This document shows positions 15,744 to 27,175 of a DNA stretch of 64,000 nucleotides, piece after piece. Below the pieces are notes generated by a model. That model was not told the origin of the DNA, searched no databases, and saw nothing but the letters and a program-made list of their open reading frames with translations. The position numbers were made by a program, and so were the translations under genes. The stretch spans positions 124,001-188,000 of the forward strand of contig NZ_JAHRCU010000009.1 of the NCBI RefSeq assembly GCF_019083995.1, in the 5' to 3' direction. Positions within the stretch are counted from its first letter, which is position 1; every line of letters begins with the position of its first letter. Origin of the DNA: Roseococcus sp. SDR. Lineage in GTDB: Bacteria > Pseudomonadota > Alphaproteobacteria > Acetobacterales > Acetobacteraceae.

Positions 15744-17135
15744 TCAGGCCTTCACGTCAGGGGCTTTGCAGACGCCGAGCTTCTCAAGCATGGCCGCGAC
15801 ACGGAAGAGCTTGGCCTCGGCCCAGGGGGCGGCGATGAGCTGCACGCCGATGGGCATGCCGCCCGGCGTGCCGAGCGCCGCCGGATCGGCGATGGGGGCT
15901 GCGATCACCGGCAGCCCGATGCAGGAGATCGGCTGGGTATAGACGCCGAGATTGGGCCTGACGGGGATCATCGCGCCCTCCACCTCGATCATCTCCTGCC
16001 CGATCTTCGGCGCCACATAGGGCGTGGCGGGGGCGATGATCACATCCACCTCGTCGAAGAGGGCGAGCGCCTTGGCGCGATAGGCGGCCCGCACGCGCTG
16101 CGCCTGCTGCGGCCAATGCGCCGGCAGAAGGGCGCCGGCCAGGAAGCGGTCGCGCGTCGCGAAATCGAAATCCTCCGGCCGGGTGCGGAGATTGGGCAAA
16201 TGCAGGTTCGCCCCCTCCGCCATGGTGATGAGGAAGGCCGCCGCCCGGCCCAGCGCCGCGTCGGGGATGGTCACGCTCTGCGTCGTGCCCAGCGCCCGCG
16301 CCACGGCCTCCACGGCCGCGAAACCCTCGGCATGGCCGCCGCGCGTGAAGTGATCGCCGGCCACGGCGATGCGCAGCCCGCCGATCTCGGGGCTCACATC
16401 CACAGGCGCGGCGCCCAGCCAATGTTGCGCCGGGTCCTCCGGGTCCTCGCCCTGGAGCACGTTGTAGGCCAGGGCAAGGTCCGCCAAGTCCCGCGCGAAG
16501 GGGCCCAGATGGTCGAAGCTCGCGGCAAACAGGAAGCCGCCGGAGCGCGAAAGCCGCCCATAGGTCGGCTTCAGCCCCCAGATGCCACAAAGCGAGGAGG
16601 GCACGCGGATCGAGCCATTGGTGTCGCTGCCGAGCGTGATGGGCACGAGGCCGCCCGCCACCGCCGCGGCACTGCCGCCCGAGGAACCGCCCGCGATGCG
16701 CGTCAGGTCATGCGGGTTGTGGCAGGGGCCGTAATGCGCGTTCTCGGTGGTGAAGCCATAGGCGTATTCATCCATGTTCAGCGCGCCAAGCATGACGGCG
16801 CCGGCCGCCTGCATCTGGCGCACCAGGAAGGCATCGCGCACAGCGGGCGGGCTGTCGCGCTCGATCTTGGCACCCGCCAGGGTGGTGATGCCTTCCAGGT
16901 CAAACAGGTTCTTCACCGCCACCGGCACGCCGGCCATGGGCCCGGGGTCCTGCCCGGCGGCCACCTTGGCATCCACCGCCGCCGCCTCGGCCCGGGCGCG
17001 CGCGGCCGTCACCTCGGTGAAGGCGTTGAAGTTGGCGTTGCGGGCGGCGATGTCGGCAAGCCGCTCCTCCAACACATCGGCGGCGCGGCGGCGCCCGGCG
17101 CGGATCTCGGCCGCGAGGGAGACGGCGCTGCTCAT
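15744..17135 (-). CDS. atzE: AtzE-family amidase (1-carboxybiuret hydrolase-like)
   Basis: 463-aa amidase-signature enzyme. The Lys-cisSer-Ser triad is visible as K75 (PVAVKNLFD), a serine of GGSSGGS at 150-156, and S175 in [11 protein letters not shown]. Sequence and partners assign it to AtzE, whose Pseudomonas ADP member deaminates 1-carboxybiuret in a heterotetramer with the small AtzG. Outside triazine degraders these clusters are thought to act on other ureido compounds such as oxalurate-pathway intermediates. The ATG overlaps the atzG stop (ATGA). It is cytosolic. Confidence 0.92.
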   Translation of the reverse strand: MSSAVSLAAEIRAGRRRAADVLEERLADIAARNANFNAFTEVTAARARAEAAAVDAKVAAGQDPGPMAGVPVAVKNLFDLEGITTLAGAKIERDSPPAVRDAFLVRQMQAAGAVMLGALNMDEYAYGFTTENAHYGPCHNPHDLTRIAGGSSGGSAAAVAGGLVPITLGSDTNGSIRVPSSLCGIWGLKPTYGRLSRSGGFLFAASFDHLGPFARDLADLALAYNVLQGEDPEDPAQHWLGAAPVDVSPEIGGLRIAVAGDHFTRGGHAEGFAAVEAVARALGTTQSVTIPDAALGRAAAFLITMAEGANLHLPNLRTRPEDFDFATRDRFLAGALLPAHWPQQAQRVRAAYRAKALALFDEVDVIIAPATPYVAPKIGQEMIEVEGAMIPVRPNLGVYTQPISCIGLPVIAAPIADPAALGTPGGMPIGVQLIAAPWAEAKLFRVAAMLEKLGVCKAPDVKA

Positions 17136-17326
17136 GGCGTCTTCCGGGGCACGTAGACGGGTGCCGCCTCATCCGCCGGGGTGATCTTCATCTGCTCGAT
17201 CAGCCCCGCCATGCGCTTGGCGAGCGCCAGGTTCATGGTGATGCCGGGCAGGTGCGCCGGGTTCAGCGGCAGGCCGATGGCGGCGGCCGCCTGCTTCGCA
17301 TAAGCCTCGGGATCGAATTCGGGCAT
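17132..17326 (-). CDS. atzG: AtzG-like small subunit (DUF4089)
   Basis: 64-aa helical protein of the DUF4089/AtzG family ([20 protein letters not shown]), which binds AtzE and completes the 1-carboxybiuret hydrolase complex in Pseudomonas ADP. The stop overlaps the atzE start by 4 bp, fitting stoichiometric synthesis. It is the first gene of the atzG-atzE-hpxZ unit and is divergent from lysK across a 171-bp gap that should hold both promoters. Confidence 0.9.
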   Translation of the reverse strand: MPEFDPEAYAKQAAAAIGLPLNPAHLPGITMNLALAKRMAGLIEQMKITPADEAAPVYVPRKTP

Positions 17327-17497
17327 GGGATGGTCCTTCCACGCGCAGAACTGGCGCGGCGGGGCTTGCGGCGCCAGTGGGTTGCAGGCTGTTCATTTCG
17401 CTTGGCACGCCGCGCCTGCGCGCGCCCCGTGCAATCCTGCCCGGCGCTTGGGCATGTCAAGATTGACCCCGCTGCCCTCGCCTGCCATCCCCTGCCC

Positions 17498-19120
17498 ATG
17501 ACCGCCGATCCGCAATACCAGAACATCCGCGCCTGGCCCTTCGAGGAGGCCGCCAAACTCGCCCAGCGCCTGGCCGCGACAGGCAAAACCGAGGCGCTGT
17601 TCGAGACCGGCTACGGCCCCTCCGGCCTGCCGCATATCGGCACCTTCGGCGAGGTGGCGCGCACCTCCTGGGTGCGGCGCGCCTTCACGCGGCTGACCGG
17701 AATGCCCTCCAAGCTCATCGCCTTCAGCGACGACATGGACGGGCTGCGCAAGGTGCCGGACAACATCCCGAACAAGGAATTGCTGGTCCCGCATCTCGGC
17801 AAGCCGCTGACCCGCATTCCGGACCCCTTCGGCACGCACCCCAGCTTCGGCCAGCACAACAACGCAAGACTGCGCAGCTTCCTCGACGAATTCGGCTTCG
17901 AATATGAATTCGCCAGCAGCACGGAATACTACGCCTCCGGCCGCTTCGACGCCGCGCTGCTGCGCATGCTCGCCCTGCATGAGGAGGTGCGGGAGGTGAT
18001 CCTCCCCACGCTCGGCGCCGAGCGCCGCGCCACCTATTCCCCCTTCCTGCCGATCCACCCGAAGACCGGCGTGGTCATGCAGGTGCCGGTGGAAGCGACC
18101 AATCTCGAGGCCGGCACCATCCTCTGGACCGATCCCGACACGGGCGAGCGCTTCGAAACGCCGGTGACCGGCGGCCATTGCAAGGCGCAGTGGAAGGCCG
18201 ATTGGGCGCTGCGCTGGCACGCGCTCGGCGTGGATTACGAGATGTCCGGCAAGGACCTGATCGACTCTGTGAAGCTCTCCAGCCGCATCTGCCGCGTGCT
18301 GGGCAGCGAGCCGCCGGTCTCCTTCACCTATGAGCTGTTCAACGACGCGCTCGGCCAGAAGATCAGCAAGAGCAAGGGCAATGGGCTGACCATCGAGCAA
18401 TGGCTGGAATACGGCCCGCCGGAGAGCCTCGCCCTTTTCATGTTCGCCTCCCCCGGCTCGGCCAAGCGCCTCCACAAGGAGGTGATCCCCCGCGCCGTGG
18501 ATGAATGGATCAGCCACCTCACGAAGCTGCGCGCGCAGAATGATCCGGCCAACCCCGCCTGGCACATCCATGCCGGGCAGGTGCCGAATTTCGCGCCGCC
18601 GCCCGTCTCCTACGCCACGCTGCTCAACCTCGCCGGCATCGCGAACACCGATGATCCGGAGCGCCTCTGGGCCTATCTGCGCAAATACCATCCGGGCCTG
18701 ACGCCGGAGGGCGAGCCGGTGCTGGACCGCATGGTGCGCAATGCCTGCGCCTATTGGCGGGACTTCATCGCCCCCGAGCGCAAGTTCCGCGCGGCGACAC
18801 CAGAGGAGGCCGAGGCGATGCGCGGCCTCGCCGCCATCCTGCTGGAGCGCGCGCCGGAATTCGCCGCCCTGCCCGCGGGTGCCGAGCGCGAGGCGGCGAT
18901 GCAGAACGCCGTCTATGACGCGGGCCGCCGCCCGCCCTTCGCCGTGCCCAACAAGGATGGCTCCATGGGCGTCGGCCGCGCCTGGTTCCAGGCCCTTTAC
19001 GAGGTGCTGCTGGGCAAGAGCGAAGGTCCGCGCTTCGGCGGCACCGTCGCCGTGATGGGCGTGCCCGAGACGGTGGCGCTGATCGAGAACGCGCTCTCGC
19101 GGGAGAATGCGCCCGCGTGA
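17498..19120 (+). CDS. lysK: Lysyl-tRNA synthetase, class I
   Basis: 540-aa class I LysRS, the archaeal-type enzyme found in many alphaproteobacteria, which charges tRNA-Lys. Class I signatures are HIGT at residues 46-49 (after GPSGLP) and KISKS near 287-291. Length matches the family. The ATG at 17498 begins MTADPQYQ; an open frame continues upstream to 17252 but has no family similarity. The stop overlaps the GTG start of the MprF-like gene by 4 bp, coupling Lys-tRNA synthesis to a gene of the lipid-lysylation family. Confidence 0.96.
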   Translation: MTADPQYQNIRAWPFEEAAKLAQRLAATGKTEALFETGYGPSGLPHIGTFGEVARTSWVRRAFTRLTGMPSKLIAFSDDMDGLRKVPDNIPNKELLVPHLGKPLTRIPDPFGTHPSFGQHNNARLRSFLDEFGFEYEFASSTEYYASGRFDAALLRMLALHEEVREVILPTLGAERRATYSPFLPIHPKTGVVMQVPVEATNLEAGTILWTDPDTGERFETPVTGGHCKAQWKADWALRWHALGVDYEMSGKDLIDSVKLSSRICRVLGSEPPVSFTYELFNDALGQKISKSKGNGLTIEQWLEYGPPESLALFMFASPGSAKRLHKEVIPRAVDEWISHLTKLRAQNDPANPAWHIHAGQVPNFAPPPVSYATLLNLAGIANTDDPERLWAYLRKYHPGLTPEGEPVLDRMVRNACAYWRDFIAPERKFRAATPEEAEAMRGLAAILLERAPEFAALPAGAEREAAMQNAVYDAGRRPPFAVPNKDGSMGVGRAWFQALYEVLLGKSEGPRFGGTVAVMGVPETVALIENALSRENAPA

Positions 19121-21033
19121 AAGGCACGCTGGGTCTCCTGAAGCGGCACGGCGCGACAGCCTTCGGGCTGCTGCTGCTGGTGGGCGCCATCTGGGTGGTG
19201 CATCGGGAATTCCGCAACCTCTCGGTCGCGGATGTCGAGCGCGCCATGCAGGCGATCCCGACCTCGGCCCTCTGGTGGGGTGCGGGGCTCACCATCCTCG
19301 CCTATCTCGTTCTCGCCATCTACGACTGGCTGGGCGCGCGTTACGCGGGCCGGCCGTCGAGCTGGGGGCGCGCGCTGCTCGCTTCCTTCTGCGGCTATTC
19401 GCTGGCGCATAATCTCGGCTTCGCCGCCGTCTCGGGTGCCGCGGTGCGCTTCCGCCTCTATTCCGCCTGGGGCTACACGCCGCTCGAGATCGGCAAGGTG
19501 GTGGGCTTCACCTCGCTCACCTTCGGCCTGGGCGGCATGGCGCTGGGCGGCATGGTGCTGCTGGTCGAGCCCGAGGTGCTGCCCTGGGCGGGGGACCACC
19601 TGCCGCGCTGGCTGCTGCAGCTCGCCGCCCTGCCGCTCTTCGGCGTGGTCATCGCCTATATCCTGCTCAGCCGCTTCCGCCGCAGCATCCGCGTCTTCGG
19701 GCATGATGTGGAATTGCCCGGCGTGCGCATGGCGATCGCGCAGAGCCTGCTCGCCACCGTGGATGTGGCCGTCACCGCCGCCATCTTCTACGTGCTGCTG
19801 CCGCCGGCCGAGGGCCTGACCTTCCTGCGCTTCATCGGCATCTACCTGGCCGCCTATGCGCTGGGCATCACGGCCTCCGTACCCGGCGGCCTCGGCGTCT
19901 TCGACGGCGCCATCATCATCGGCCTCGCCCCCTATATGGGCGCGGCCGAGGTGGTGGGCGCGCTGCTGGTCTTCCGCCTCTACTACTACATCGTGCCGCT
20001 GTTCATTTCCGGCGCGCTCTTCGCCGGCTTCGAGATCGGCCAGCGGCGGGATTCGCTGAAGGCGCTGAGCCGCGGCGCCATGCCGCTCGAAGTGCCGATC
20101 CTCGCCGGGCTCGTGGCGCTCGGTGGCGGGCTGCTGATCTTCCTCGGCTCGCTGCCCGTCTCGGCCCTCGTCCTGCAGGACTGGGCGGGCTACGAGGCCG
20201 CGCTCGCCTCGCAATTCGCCGCCTCCATCGTGGGCTCGCTGCTCATCATCATGGCCTTCGGCCTGGCGCGGCGGCTCCGCCTCGCCTGGGGCATGGCGCT
20301 GTTCCTGCTGGTGAACGGCGCGCTCATCGCCAAGCTGCGCGAGGAGCATTGGTGGACCTGGGGCCTGTTCCTGCTGGTCGCCGCCCTGCTCGCCACCATG
20401 CGCACCGCCTTCTACCGCGAGAGCCGGCTGCGGCGCGAGCCGCTCTCCAACGAGATGCTGCTGCCGCTGGCGGCCGTCGCCATCTGCGGCCTGGCACTCG
20501 CCACGCTCGCCAATGCCAGCCGCCTGCAGGGCGAGACCTGGATGGAGCTGGTGCTCTTCGCCGGCGCGCCCATCCAGCTGCGTTTCACCATCGGCATCAT
20601 GGTGCTGCTGCTGCTGGTGGGCATGGTGCGGCTGCTGCGCCCCGCCCGCATCCGCCCCGCCCCGCTGGACGAGGCCAACCGCACCCGCCTCGAAGCCCTG
20701 GGCGCCTGCGTCCCGCCACGCGCCGAGAGCGTGATCTGGGGCGAGGCCGGGCGCGCCGGCTTCGCCTTCACCCGCTGCGACGAGATCTGGATCGCGCATG
20801 GCGACCCGGTGGGGGACCCGCGCGATGCCGTCTCCGCCATCTGGCGCTTCCGCGACTTCTGCGAGCGCAAGGGCGGCCGCCCCGCCTTCATCGGCGTCGG
20901 CCCCGATTTCCTGCGCTATTACGGCGATATCGGCCTGCAGGCCCTGCCGGAGGAGGGCAATCCGGGCCGCTTCATCGCCTGCGACGCCGAGCATGACGCG
21001 GCCCGGCTGCTGCGGGCGGCCAACGGGCAATAG
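19117..21033 (+). CDS. MprF-like membrane protein with shortened synthase domain
   Basis: 638-aa protein with about 13 predicted membrane helices. Residues about 5-320 match the LPG-synthase/flippase membrane domain ([32 protein letters not shown]). A second hydrophobic block runs to about 510. A DUF2156-like cytosolic domain begins near 525 ([19 protein letters not shown], then [19 protein letters not shown]) but the protein ends about 75 residues later. Full MprF enzymes are near 840-880 aa with a double-GNAT tail, so the second GNAT half is missing. The GTG start overlaps the lysK stop (GTGA). It may act as a flippase only, or as an altered aminoacyl-lipid synthase. The end looks genuine, since the next gene starts 6 bp away in the opposite orientation. 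Confidence 0.85.
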   Translation: MKGTLGLLKRHGATAFGLLLLVGAIWVVHREFRNLSVADVERAMQAIPTSALWWGAGLTILAYLVLAIYDWLGARYAGRPSSWGRALLASFCGYSLAHNLGFAAVSGAAVRFRLYSAWGYTPLEIGKVVGFTSLTFGLGGMALGGMVLLVEPEVLPWAGDHLPRWLLQLAALPLFGVVIAYILLSRFRRSIRVFGHDVELPGVRMAIAQSLLATVDVAVTAAIFYVLLPPAEGLTFLRFIGIYLAAYALGITASVPGGLGVFDGAIIIGLAPYMGAAEVVGALLVFRLYYYIVPLFISGALFAGFEIGQRRDSLKALSRGAMPLEVPILAGLVALGGGLLIFLGSLPVSALVLQDWAGYEAALASQFAASIVGSLLIIMAFGLARRLRLAWGMALFLLVNGALIAKLREEHWWTWGLFLLVAALLATMRTAFYRESRLRREPLSNEMLLPLAAVAICGLALATLANASRLQGETWMELVLFAGAPIQLRFTIGIMVLLLLVGMVRLLRPARIRPAPLDEANRTRLEALGACVPPRAESVIWGEAGRAGFAFTRCDEIWIAHGDPVGDPRDAVSAIWRFRDFCERKGGRPAFIGVGPDFLRYYGDIGLQALPEEGNPGRFIACDAEHDAARLLRAANGQ

Positions 21034-21039
21034 CCGCCT

Positions 21040-21561
21040 TCACACCATCCGGATCAGCGTCCCGTCCTTGCGGATCGCCTGGTGGAAGATCACCGCGCCG
21101 ATATGCGCGGCCAGCAGACCCACGATCGCCCAACCCAGCGTCTGGTGCAGCCAGAGCAGCACATTCGCCCCCCACTCCCAGGCCGGCATGAATTTGGGCA
21201 GATGGATGAAGCCGAGATAGGCCGTGGCCCCCTGCATCGGGAAGCCGAAGGCATTGGTGGCGAAGAAGCCGAGGATGGGCTGCAGGATCAGCGCGCCATA
21301 GAGCGCGTGATGCACCCCCGTCGCGGCCATCCGCATGGGCGCAGGCAGGCTCGCCTCCACCGGCACCGGGTGCTTGATGCGATACCAGAGGCGCAGCGCC
21401 GCCACGAAGAGCAGCGTCAGCCCCGCGCTCTCATGGATGGCGTAGAAGCCCATCTTGCTCGCATCCTTGATGTGGCCGATCACGAAACCGGTGGGCAGTG
21501 CGATCAGCATCAGCGCCACCGTGATCCAGTGGAACCACTTCGCCATCGGGGAATAGGCCAT
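21040..21561 (-). CDS. Cytochrome b561 family protein
   Basis: 173-aa four-helix dihaem membrane cytochrome. It begins YSPMAKWFHWITVALMLIALP, the typical b561 opening with a haem-ligand His in the first helix, and has further membrane-embedded histidines in YAIHESAGL, GVHHALYG and LLAAHIGAVIFHQ. It probably shuttles electrons between the quinone pool and a periplasmic partner or superoxide. GGAGG precedes the ATG at 21561. It is divergent from the DUF429-like gene with only 33 bp between. Confidence 0.9.
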   Translation of the reverse strand: MAYSPMAKWFHWITVALMLIALPTGFVIGHIKDASKMGFYAIHESAGLTLLFVAALRLWYRIKHPVPVEASLPAPMRMAATGVHHALYGALILQPILGFFATNAFGFPMQGATAYLGFIHLPKFMPAWEWGANVLLWLHQTLGWAIVGLLAAHIGAVIFHQAIRKDGTLIRMV

Positions 21562-21594
21562 GCTCGCCTCCATACAGGGACGCGCCATCCTGTC

Positions 21595-22542
21595 ATGCGA
21601 ATGATCGCGGCGCACGCGGATTGGTCGGTGGCGCCGGGCAAGCGCTGGATGGCCATCGCCCGGCGCGGTGCTGGCGGCTGGCGGCTGGCGGCGCCCCGCC
21701 CCGTGGGGGACCCGCCCGCCTTCGCCGCGGCCCTGCTGGCCGAGGACCTTCCGGCGGCGCTGGGGCTCGACCTGCCGCTCGGCGTGCCCCGCGCCTATGC
21801 GGCGCAGCGGCCCGAGGCCGGCTTCCTCGATTTCCTCCGCGCCCGCGCGGGCGATGCACGCTTCTTCAGGGTGAACGAGACGCTGGAGACGATCAGCCTC
21901 GATGCGCCTTTCTACCCGCAGCGCGGGGTGAAGGGGATGACGCGCGCCTCGCATGCCGCGGCCCTGGGCCTGCCGGATGCCGAGGCGCTGCACCGCTGGT
22001 GCGACCGCGCCACCGCCTCACGCCCGGCCGGCGCGCCGCCCTTCTGGACGCTGGGCGCCAACCAGTCGGGCAAGGCCGCGATCACCGCCTGGCGGGATTG
22101 GCTGGCGCCCGCGCTGGCGGCCGGTGCGCCGCTCTGCCTCTGGCCCTTCGAGGGCGCGCTGCAAGGCCTGCTGCGCCCCGGCCGCCTTGCCCTGGCCGAG
22201 GTCTATCCGGCCGAGGCGCTGCGCCAGCTTGGCCTCAGCCTCCCCGGCAGCAAGCGGGACCAGGCGGCGCGGCGGGCGCTCGCCGAACCGCTGCGCGCCG
22301 TGCTGGACCGACTCGGCATCGCGCCCTCGGCGGAGGCGCTGACGATGATCCGGGACGGCTTCGGGGCCGATGCGGCGGGCGAGGACCGGCTGGACTGCAC
22401 GCTGGGCCTGGCTGCGCTTGTGGCCGTGCTGGACGGGCGGCGGGAGGATGTGGTCCCCGCCGATGACATGGTGCGCCGCTGGGAGGGCTGGGTGCTGGGG
22501 CAGGGCGAGGGGCCGAAGGGCCTCGCGCCGTTCAGCAGATGA
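21595..22542 (+). CDS. DUF429-like protein of unknown function
   Basis: 315-aa soluble protein with a weak but recognisable DUF429/RNase H-fold layout: a strand ending in the acid of AHADWSVAPGK at the N-terminus, EVYPAEALRQLGL in the middle, and a C-terminal DRLDCTLGLAALVAVLDG helix with an acidic residue. No catalytic activity has been established for this family. Two ATGs (21595 and 21601) are possible. Its end overlaps the end of the convergent secreted-protein gene by 11 bp. Confidence 0.65.
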   Translation: MRMIAAHADWSVAPGKRWMAIARRGAGGWRLAAPRPVGDPPAFAAALLAEDLPAALGLDLPLGVPRAYAAQRPEAGFLDFLRARAGDARFFRVNETLETISLDAPFYPQRGVKGMTRASHAAALGLPDAEALHRWCDRATASRPAGAPPFWTLGANQSGKAAITAWRDWLAPALAAGAPLCLWPFEGALQGLLRPGRLALAEVYPAEALRQLGLSLPGSKRDQAARRALAEPLRAVLDRLGIAPSAEALTMIRDGFGADAAGEDRLDCTLGLAALVAVLDGRREDVVPADDMVRRWEGWVLGQGEGPKGLAPFSR

Positions 22543-22879
22543 GCGTGACGCCGGCGCGGATGCGGCTGCCGTCCGCCCGCACGCGGCCATTCGCCATGGG
22601 GATGACCAGGCTGCCGCTGGGCGCGATCTGGAAATTCGTGCTGGCCAGGCGCGGGTCCGGAATGGCGCCGGTCATCTGGAACTGCACCCGGAAGCGCAGG
22701 GGCTGGCGCGTCATGTTGCTGACCTGCACCAGGTAGTCATAGGTGCCGGCGGCCCCGTCCCGCGAATAGGTGGCATTCACCTGCAGCAGGTTGCGGCTGA
22801 GGCAGGTGCCGGACTGCGCCATGGCGGACCCGGCCGGCAAAACCAGGCCCGCGGCCAATATCCAACCGACCTTACGCAC
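22532..22879 (-). CDS. Small secreted protein of unknown function
   Basis: 115-aa protein with a signal peptide (KVGWILAAGLVLPAGSAMA-Q) and a mature part of about 90 residues with two cysteines (SGTCLSR and the C-terminal LIC), possibly disulfide-bonded, with a beta-rich pattern. GGAGG lies 5 nt before the GTG at 22879, which is why that codon was chosen over upstream ATGs. I recognise no family. Confidence 0.7.
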   Translation of the reverse strand: MRKVGWILAAGLVLPAGSAMAQSGTCLSRNLLQVNATYSRDGAAGTYDYLVQVSNMTRQPLRFRVQFQMTGAIPDPRLASTNFQIAPSGSLVIPMANGRVRADGSRIRAGVTLIC

Positions 22880-23010
22880 CCGCGCCTCCGCCTCGGCATC
22901 GCAGACTCCATTTATTAACATGAAGCCTGCCCATGCCGGAAACCCCGTTTCGGGGATCCCGTCTCCGGTGCCCGCACATCTGTGCTGGCAATTTGGCGCG
23001 CTTGCCCCTA

Positions 23011-23059
23011 TGTGTGCGCCGCACACAAGCTCCCTGTGCCATCAATCGCAACAATTGAT
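23011..23059 (+). promoter_or_regulatory. Two inverted repeats in the typA leader
   Basis: TGTGTGC (23011-23017) pairs perfectly with GCACACA (23021-23027), and ATCAAT (23041-23046) with ATTGAT (23054-23059). They lie 62-110 bp before typA in the only AT-containing part of a 241-bp gap. They could be an operator and promoter or leader hairpins; neither is proven. Confidence 0.35.
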
Positions 23060-23120
23060 TGCCCAGCCGCCCGGCCCGCCAACGGTCCCGGGCCTCACAC
23101 TTGCCCGGAAGTCCTGATCC

Positions 23121-24965
<1,845 letters not shown>

Positions 24966-24993
24966 GCCTCACCAGCCTCCGGTCGTGACGGAT

Positions 24994-25330
24994 CCGGCCG
25001 CATAGCGGCCGGCGCCGCCCAACCGGGCGCATGGCCCAACGCGGCCGTGGCGCGGCGAAGCCCAAGCGGCGGAGCAGCCGCCCGGCGCCCGAGGGACCCT
25101 ACAAACCCTTCCGGCCGCAACGCGGCCGGCGCCGCCCAACCGGGCGCATGGCCCAACGCGGCCGTGGCGCGGCGAAGCCAAGGCGGCGGAGCCGCCGCCC
25201 GGCGCCTGAGGGACCCTACAAACCCTTCCGGCCGCAACGCGGCCGGCGCCGCCCAACCGGGCGCTGGGCCCCACGCACGCGTGGCGCGGCGAAGCCAAGG
25301 CGGCGGAGCCGCCGCCCGGCGCCTGAGGGC
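24994..25330. repeat. Tandem array of 117-bp structured repeat (copies A1-A3)
   Basis: Three head-to-tail copies start at 24994, 25111 and 25228 with an exact 117-bp period; the third is cut short near 25330. Each copy holds the inverted repeat CCGGCCG/CGGCCGG, a stem just before the linker GAAGCCAAG (linkers at 25057, with one extra base, 25174 and 25291), then a stem with GGA loop (GGCGGC-GGA-GCCGCC in A2 and A3), and ends CCCGGCGCCTGAGGG. A2 and A1 differ by only a few bases. The array fills the gap between typA and the next gene. Open frames through it are by-products of the 117-bp (3 x 39) period. Confidence 0.9.
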
Positions 25331-25339
25331 ATCAGAAAA

Positions 25340-25795
25340 CTACCACCGCGACATGATGGAAACGACGATCTCGGTCGAGGAGGCGAAACCGCGGCTGTCC
25401 TCCCGCCGCAGGCCGACCACCGCGCGCTCCATCGTCCAGGTCTGGTAGGACCCGCGATCATTGCTCGTCACGGCCGAGGCCTGGGCCTGCGGCAGGCAGC
25501 GGTTGATCTCGCCCTGCAGGTTCCGCATGTGCTGCTCGGCCAGGGTGAAGGCGCGGGGCGAATCATCGCGCAGCATCACGGCGTAGTAGACGGCGCGCGG
25601 CGGTGCGCCATCGAAGGGCGGCGCCACGCCGCGCCGCTCACTCACCGAACCGCGCAGGTAATGCGTGCCGGAGGGCAGTTCCACGAAATCCTGCGCGGCC
25701 GCCTGCACGATCTGGCGCAGGCCCTGGCAGAAGGCGTCCTGCGCCTGGGCGGAGAGAGGAGCCAGCAGGGCGGCGGCGAGGAGCAGGCGGCGCAT
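25340..25795 (-). CDS. Small secreted protein of unknown function
   Basis: 151-aa protein with a clear signal peptide (RRLLLAAALLAPLSAQA-Q) and a mature domain of about 130 residues with two cysteines (DAFCQGL and INRCLPQ). No family is recognised. The ATG at 25795 fits the signal peptide; the frame is open further upstream without support. Its stop lies 9 bp from the end of the A3 repeat copy. Confidence 0.75.
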   Translation of the reverse strand: MRRLLLAAALLAPLSAQAQDAFCQGLRQIVQAAAQDFVELPSGTHYLRGSVSERRGVAPPFDGAPPRAVYYAVMLRDDSPRAFTLAEQHMRNLQGEINRCLPQAQASAVTSNDRGSYQTWTMERAVVGLRREDSRGFASSTEIVVSIMSRW

Positions 25796-25910
25796 GGACG
25801 TTCCTTGGAGAAAAAGACACCCCATGAAACGCCATTGACCGGGGAAATCCAATCCCCGGCGTGGAGCAGCACGGACCGTCCCTGCAAGAACGAAGAACCC
25901 TTTGGAGAAT

Positions 25911-26013
25911 CCGGCCGCAAAGCGGCCGGCGCCGCCCAACCGAGCCTATGGCCGGGCGCACCAGCCGCGCGGCGAAGCCAAGCGCGCGGAGCGCGCGCCC
26001 GGCGCTTGAGGGC
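25911..26013. repeat. Structured intergenic repeat, copy B
   Basis: A single 103-bp copy related to the 117-bp array: CCGGCCG/CGGCCGG hairpin, linker GAAGCCAAG at 25974-25982, second stem GCGCGC-GGA-GCGCGC and end CCCGGCGCTTGAGGG. It directly abuts the stop codon of the acetamidase/formamidase gene. The second stem differs in sequence from copies A2/A3 but keeps pairing. Confidence 0.85.
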
Positions 26014-26967
26014 TTAAAACAACAACCCCTTCTTCAGAAGGCCGTGCACGCCCTTCTCGCCATTCACCGTCTGCGTCACGTGGAAGTCCACGGCCAGCGA
26101 GCAGAACTGATAGGCATCGGCCGCGCTGAGATTGGTGCGGCTGGTGATGAAGCCGATCATCTCGCGCAGCGCCTTCTTCATCGCCTCATCCAGGTCCTCA
26201 TGCATGCCCATGGTGATGTAATGCGTGGCGGTCTCGGCGCGCGGATAAGCAAGGTTCGCCCCCTTCATCAGCGTCAGGCGGAAATGGCCGGTCAGGCACA
26301 TCTCCAGCGCGTTGATGCAGACCTCGCCATCGCCCTGCACGCCATGGCCGTCGCCCGCCGAGAAATTGCCGCCCGGCACATGCACCGGCAGGAAGAGCGT
26401 GGCGCCCTCGCCGATTTCCTTGTTGTCCAGGTTGCCGCCATGCGCGCGCGGCTCCTTCGTGGAGATCGGGCCCCACTCGGTGGGCGGCGCCACGCCCATC
26501 ACGCCGAAGAAGGGGCTGAGCGGCAGGGTGATGCCGCCGCCGATCGGCACATGGCCGGTGCGCTTCTCGTGGTCCACGGGAATGTGCAGCATGCGGCGAT
26601 AGGGGAAATCCTCCGGCAGGGTGCCGCCCAGCGGACGGAAGCCGCAGAAGCCCCATTCGGCGCCGAGCTCGATCTTCTCGATATCCACGCGCAGCACATC
26701 GCCCGGCATCGCACCCTTCACGGCCACGGGGCCGGTGAGGATGTGCGGGCCCAGGCGCGGCGGGTTGCTCGCATGGATCGCGGCCAGCGCCGGCGGGATG
26801 GTCAGCCCCAGCGCCTCGGCCTCGGCCACCACGTCGGGCGCGCCGGAGACGCATTGCAGGATGACGAGGTCGCCGCTTTCCACCTCGGCGACCGGCTTGG
26901 TGCTGCCGTCGAAGGTGCCCCAGCGGATGGTCTCGGGTGTGGCGGGAATGCGATGGGTCGCGGGCAT
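26014..26967 (-). CDS. Acetamidase/formamidase family protein
   Basis: 317-aa protein of the FmdA/AmdA family of zinc amidases that release ammonia from formamide, acetamide or related short amides. Family segments are clear: TIRWGTFDGSTKPVAEVESGD at the N-terminus, NLDNKEIGEGATLFLPVHVPGG and SAGDGHGVQGDGEV in the core (with His and Asp metal-site candidates). Length is normal. No amide transporter or regulator is adjacent. Cytosolic. The actual substrate is unknown. Confidence 0.92.
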   Translation of the reverse strand: MPATHRIPATPETIRWGTFDGSTKPVAEVESGDLVILQCVSGAPDVVAEAEALGLTIPPALAAIHASNPPRLGPHILTGPVAVKGAMPGDVLRVDIEKIELGAEWGFCGFRPLGGTLPEDFPYRRMLHIPVDHEKRTGHVPIGGGITLPLSPFFGVMGVAPPTEWGPISTKEPRAHGGNLDNKEIGEGATLFLPVHVPGGNFSAGDGHGVQGDGEVCINALEMCLTGHFRLTLMKGANLAYPRAETATHYITMGMHEDLDEAMKKALREMIGFITSRTNLSAADAYQFCSLAVDFHVTQTVNGEKGVHGLLKKGLLF

Positions 26968-27175
26968 GATCGGCTCCTGACAGAGAGCGCGATGTTGCGG
27001 AACCGCATCGCGCGGTCAACCGCCCCCCGCCGCGCACCAGCATGGGCCTGAGGCCAGATTGCCCGCAGATTGGTCACAGCACAGCGCAGCCGGGATGCGA
27101 TGCGCCCGCGCAAGGGTGCGCTAACCAACGGCGGTGCAGCTTCGCGACGGTATGTCGCGACCTGGCCCCGGACCC

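Noticed and set aside
18997-21030. Long minus-strand frame opposite the MprF-like gene
   Set aside because: No recognisable domain, biased composition, and complete overlap with a well-supported membrane protein gene.
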